Positions 22,135 through 22,331 of a stretch of 22,331 nucleotides of DNA are shown here, piece by piece (the stretch's first letter is position 1; each line of letters begins with the position of its first letter). Source of the DNA: Myxococcota bacterium. Its GTDB lineage: Bacteria > Myxococcota_C > UBA6777. Below the pieces are notes generated by a model, which was given only the letters and a program-made list of their open reading frames with translations, did no database searches and was not told where the DNA came from. The DNA is taken from the NCBI GenBank assembly GCA_963169055.1, contig CAUJFU010000479.1, positions 1-22,331 of the forward strand. The letters are read 5' to 3'. Position numbers and translations under genes: made by a program.

Positions 22135-22331
22135 CATTCAATTCCGCTCGGCTTTGCAACACAAACGGCTGCGTAGAAGGCCGCTTCCAACGCAAACGTT
22201 CCTGACGCAACGACCGCAAAGATCGCCACGCCAACCACATCTTTTGCCCCTTGGTGGTGTAGACGCGCTCGCTTAAGTTATCAAATCCACGCTCAGCAAG
22301 CCGATCTTGAATCCCCTTGTACACGGTCGCA
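22130..22331 (-). CDS. crtB: Partial phytoene/squalene synthase (C-terminal end; runs off the right edge)
   Basis: The frame is open from the right edge to a TGA at 22132-22130, giving 67 residues. The sequence TVYKGIQDRLAERGFDNL, then SERVYTTKGQKMWLAWRSL, matches the usual C-terminal pattern of bacterial phytoene synthases (Y-x2-I-x3-I-x2-RG-x-D, then R-x-(V/T)-x(3-5)-K-x(2)-L-x(3)-R). These enzymes join two prenyl diphosphates to make phytoene or squalene-type carotenoid precursors. The catalytic DxxxD motifs would lie outside the window. The neighbouring CrtI desaturase on the same strand supports the call. The alternative is a related HpnC/HpnD-like synthase. The assignment rests on this short tail, so it is probable rather than certain. 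Confidence 0.65.
   Translation of the reverse strand, partial: ATVYKGIQDRLAERGFDNLSERVYTTKGQKMWLAWRSLRSLRQERLRWKRPSTQPFVLQSRAELNG

Noticed and set aside
21647-22276. Plus-strand open frames over the crtB-crtI gap
   Set aside because: They overlap the crtI start and the crtB end on the other strand and read through the duplicated 3' element; no start site or domain is seen.
1-22331. CRISPR array, prophage, insertion sequence or integron
   Set aside because: The repeats found have short unit counts, sit inside genes or at gene ends, and lack spacer structure, transposase, integrase or phage genes.

Overview
The window comes from a bacterium with high-50s G+C (estimated by eye) and many eukaryote-like signalling proteins: two Ser/Thr protein kinases with long Pro/Ser/Thr-rich linkers, a PEGA-domain receptor, an FHA protein and an ECF sigma factor. 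This mix, plus carotenoid genes, is typical of Myxococcota or a nearby deltaproteobacterial-type lineage. I cannot name a genus. Ordinary housekeeping genes (leuS, ppc) show that this is chromosomal. I saw no IS element, prophage, CRISPR array, rRNA or tRNA.

Left part (1-8837). A gene on the minus strand starts at 418 and runs off the left edge. It has an AGGAGG ribosome binding site, a clear signal peptide and a very basic repeat tail. Divergent from it are a plus-strand FHA/coiled-coil gene (611-2398) and, overlapping by ATGA, a 1242-residue membrane protein (2395-6123). That protein has an N-terminal pseudokinase, a second intact kinase, one transmembrane helix and an extracytoplasmic PEGA domain. 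An ECF sigma factor (6258-6920) follows, then a 613-residue protein with an anti-sigma-type zinc motif (Hx3Cx2C) fused to TPR-like helices (6996-8837). I infer, but cannot show, that these four genes form one phospho-signalling-to-transcription cassette.

Middle part (8948-18278). A convergent minus-strand zinc-ribbon protein of the DUF1963/PDCD2-like type (8948-9613) is followed by divergent leuS (9912-12431), with a consensus-like promoter at 9752-9780. Next come a second, tail-anchored kinase (12587-14473) and ppc for PEP carboxylase on the minus strand (14640-17459). The ppc upstream region is 324 bp and carries a promoter, an inverted repeat and a 25-bp direct repeat. A small GAF-domain protein (17784-18278) diverges from ppc.

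Right part (18285-22331, all minus strand). Read in the direction of transcription: the end of a probable phytoene synthase (crtB), a CrtI-type phytoene desaturase, a SAM methyltransferase interrupted by a six-copy 12-residue acidic repeat, and a membrane-anchored DNA/RNA non-specific endonuclease. The last two overlap by TTGA. The first two point to carotenoid synthesis; the methyltransferase and nuclease are unexpected companions.

A theme across the window is short tandem duplication, mostly in frame, at 66, 42/36, 33, 36 and 51 bp inside genes and 20, 60 and 59 bp at gene borders. The plus strand is C-rich nearly throughout regardless of gene direction, as expected for a replication-strand skew, except for a patch at about 19.75-21.45 kb.
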